A stretch of 7,438 nucleotides of DNA, taken from the NCBI GenBank assembly GCA_015493675.1, contig WGCR01000604.1, positions 1 through 7,438 of the forward strand, in the 5' to 3' direction. The position numbers and the translations under genes are program-made. This document shows, piece by piece, positions 6,373 through 7,438 of this stretch. The DNA is from Anaerolineae bacterium. GTDB lineage: Bacteria; Chloroflexota; Anaerolineae; J102. The notes beneath the pieces were generated by a model. That model was not told the origin of the DNA. It worked only from the letters and a program-made list of their open reading frames with translations, and made no database searches. Numbering within the stretch: the first letter of the stretch is position 1; each line of letters begins with the position of its first letter.

Positions 6373-7438
6373 ATGCCATATCTTTCTCTTCAAAACATCG
6401 TCAAAAAATTCCCCGCCCGCGGCGGCAGTGGTGAAGTGCTGGCCGTGGACAACGTCTCGCTGGATATTGAGCAGAGCGAGTTTATCACCCTGTTGGGGCC
6501 CAGCGGGTGCGGAAAAACCACCACGCTGCGCCTTATCGCCGGATTCGAGTTCCCCACCAGCGGCAAGATCATCCTGGATGGCAAGGACGTGGCTCCGCTG
6601 CCCCCCGACAAGCGGGAGATGTCCATGGTCTTCCAGTCCTACGCCATCTTCCCCCATCTCAGCGTGTTCGAAAACATCGCCTATGGGCTGAAGATCAAGA
6701 AGATGTCCAAAGCCGACATCAAACGGCGGGTGGCGCAAGTGCTGGAGTTGACTGAACTCTCGGGGCTGGAGAATCGCGCGCCCAATCAGCTCTCGGGCGG
6801 GCAGCAACAGCGCGTAGCGCTGGCCCGAGCCCTGGTCATGGAACCCAAAGTGCTGCTGCTGGACGAACCCCTCTCCAACCTGGACGCCAAGCTGCGGGAG
6901 CAGATGCGGGTGGAGCTGCGCCGCATCCAGTCGCAGTTGGGCATCACCAGCGTTTATGTCACCCACGATCAGGTGGAAGCCATGTCTCTTTCCGATCGGA
7001 TCGTAGTGATGAATCAGGGGCGAATCGAACAGGTGGGGCCTCCCTGGGAGGTGTATCGACATCCGGCCAACGAATTTGTGGCCAATTTCATCGGGCGGGC
7101 CAATTTTGTGGATGGCGAAGTCGTGCGGGTGGAAGGCGATCGGCTGGTGGTGAAAGCGCTGGGCGGGATCATGGACATCCCGCAACCCATCGATGATCGA
7201 CATCCGGGCGAGGCGGTGCGCCTGGTGGTGCGGCCCGAGGCCATCAAGCTGGATGCCGGCGAGGATGGCTTCCCGGCCATCGTGCGACGCTCCTCCTACC
7301 TGGGAGAGCTCATCGAGTACGATCTGGAGATCAGCGGGCAACTGCTCATCGCCACCGAATCAGACGTCGTGCGGGCGGAGGTCTATCCCGAGGGCAAAAA
7401 TATCCACATCTCCTTCCACAAGAACGCGGTGTATTGCC
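6373..7438 (+). CDS. ABC transporter ATP-binding protein, PotA/FbpC type with TOBE region, 3' end beyond window
   Basis: ATPase subunit that drives the importer. 355 codons are visible with no stop before the window edge. It shows Walker A GPSGCGKTT (42-50), Q-loop FQSYAIFPH (from 87), ABC signature LSGGQQQR (140-147), Walker B VLLLDEP (160-166), D-loop SNLD (168-171) and switch His TH (197-198). The C-terminal part (about 235 on), with FIGRANFVDGEV, VRPEAIKLD and YLGELIEYDLEI, is a TOBE/MOP-like regulatory region as in PotA, FbpC and CysA proteins. PotA-type proteins usually end soon after a segment like GKNIHISFHKNAV, so probably only a few residues are missing. The start is the ATG giving MPYLSLQNIVKKF, a normal family N-terminus, but no Shine-Dalgarno sequence precedes it. 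It belongs functionally with the permease despite the 305-base gap. Confidence 0.95.
   Translation, partial: MPYLSLQNIVKKFPARGGSGEVLAVDNVSLDIEQSEFITLLGPSGCGKTTTLRLIAGFEFPTSGKIILDGKDVAPLPPDKREMSMVFQSYAIFPHLSVFENIAYGLKIKKMSKADIKRRVAQVLELTELSGLENRAPNQLSGGQQQRVALARALVMEPKVLLLDEPLSNLDAKLREQMRVELRRIQSQLGITSVYVTHDQVEAMSLSDRIVVMNQGRIEQVGPPWEVYRHPANEFVANFIGRANFVDGEVVRVEGDRLVVKALGGIMDIPQPIDDRHPGEAVRLVVRPEAIKLDAGEDGFPAIVRRSSYLGELIEYDLEISGQLLIATESDVVRAEVYPEGKNIHISFHKNAVYC

Noticed and set aside
6304..7341. A 345-codon open frame on the minus strand opposite the ATPase
   Set aside because: The + strand encodes a textbook ABC ATPase over the same bases. The antisense product is low-information and has no motif.

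Overview
The window is a bacterial chromosomal segment with every gene on the + strand. It reads as three blocks: the 3' part of a DNA-repair type helicase gene, a transposase-like RAYT gene sitting among palindromic repeats, and a binding-protein-dependent ABC importer operon that runs off the right end. The mix of GC-rich genes, a RAYT with palindromic repeats, a lipoprotein type binding protein and a fused FbpB-type permease fits an uncultured or environmental bacterium, possibly a Chloroflexota (Anaerolineae-like) genome. That placement is an inference from overall style and no marker gene in the window proves it. Base composition varies: row 541-600 in the helicase is 44/60 G+C, row 1921-1980 in the RAYT is 26/60, and row 6121-6180 in the last intergenic gap is 21/60.

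Left block (2-1696): a UvrD/PcrA/Rep superfamily 1A helicase, open at its 5' end. Motifs Ia to VI are visible. The C-terminus is a lysine/arginine-rich tail ending in QMSLF, which resembles a sliding-clamp-binding peptide.

Middle block (1698-2550): two near-identical 40-base units, each a perfect 14-bp palindrome around GCG, lie before a REP-associated tyrosine transposase gene (RAYT, 1883-2515). A degenerate copy of the palindrome core follows it, and a diverged palindrome of the same family lies inside the coding sequence and is translated. Differences between copies fall largely at paired positions, so the hairpin rather than the primary sequence appears to be conserved.

Right block (about 2563-7438): a promoter with a perfect TATAAT box, a leader hairpin, then a lipoprotein substrate-binding protein of the Fe3+/AfuA-FbpA class, a terminator-like hairpin, a fused two-module permease (753 aa), and a PotA/FbpC-type ATPase that is open at the right edge. 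Together they form one importer: the binding protein captures a ligand outside the membrane, the permease is the channel, and the ATPase powers it. The ligand is uncertain, because the usual iron-binding Tyr-Tyr pair is not at its expected place. The permease carries an unusual hydrophobic insertion of about 175 residues inside its second module. The permease and ATPase genes are separated by an AT-rich gap holding a 200-bp element with perfect 17-bp terminal inverted repeats flanked by TA, which looks like a MITE of the IS630/Tc1-mariner type.

The most original signals are the covarying palindrome family with a copy inside the RAYT gene, the permease insertion, and the MITE-like element. I see no CRISPR array, tRNA or rRNA.
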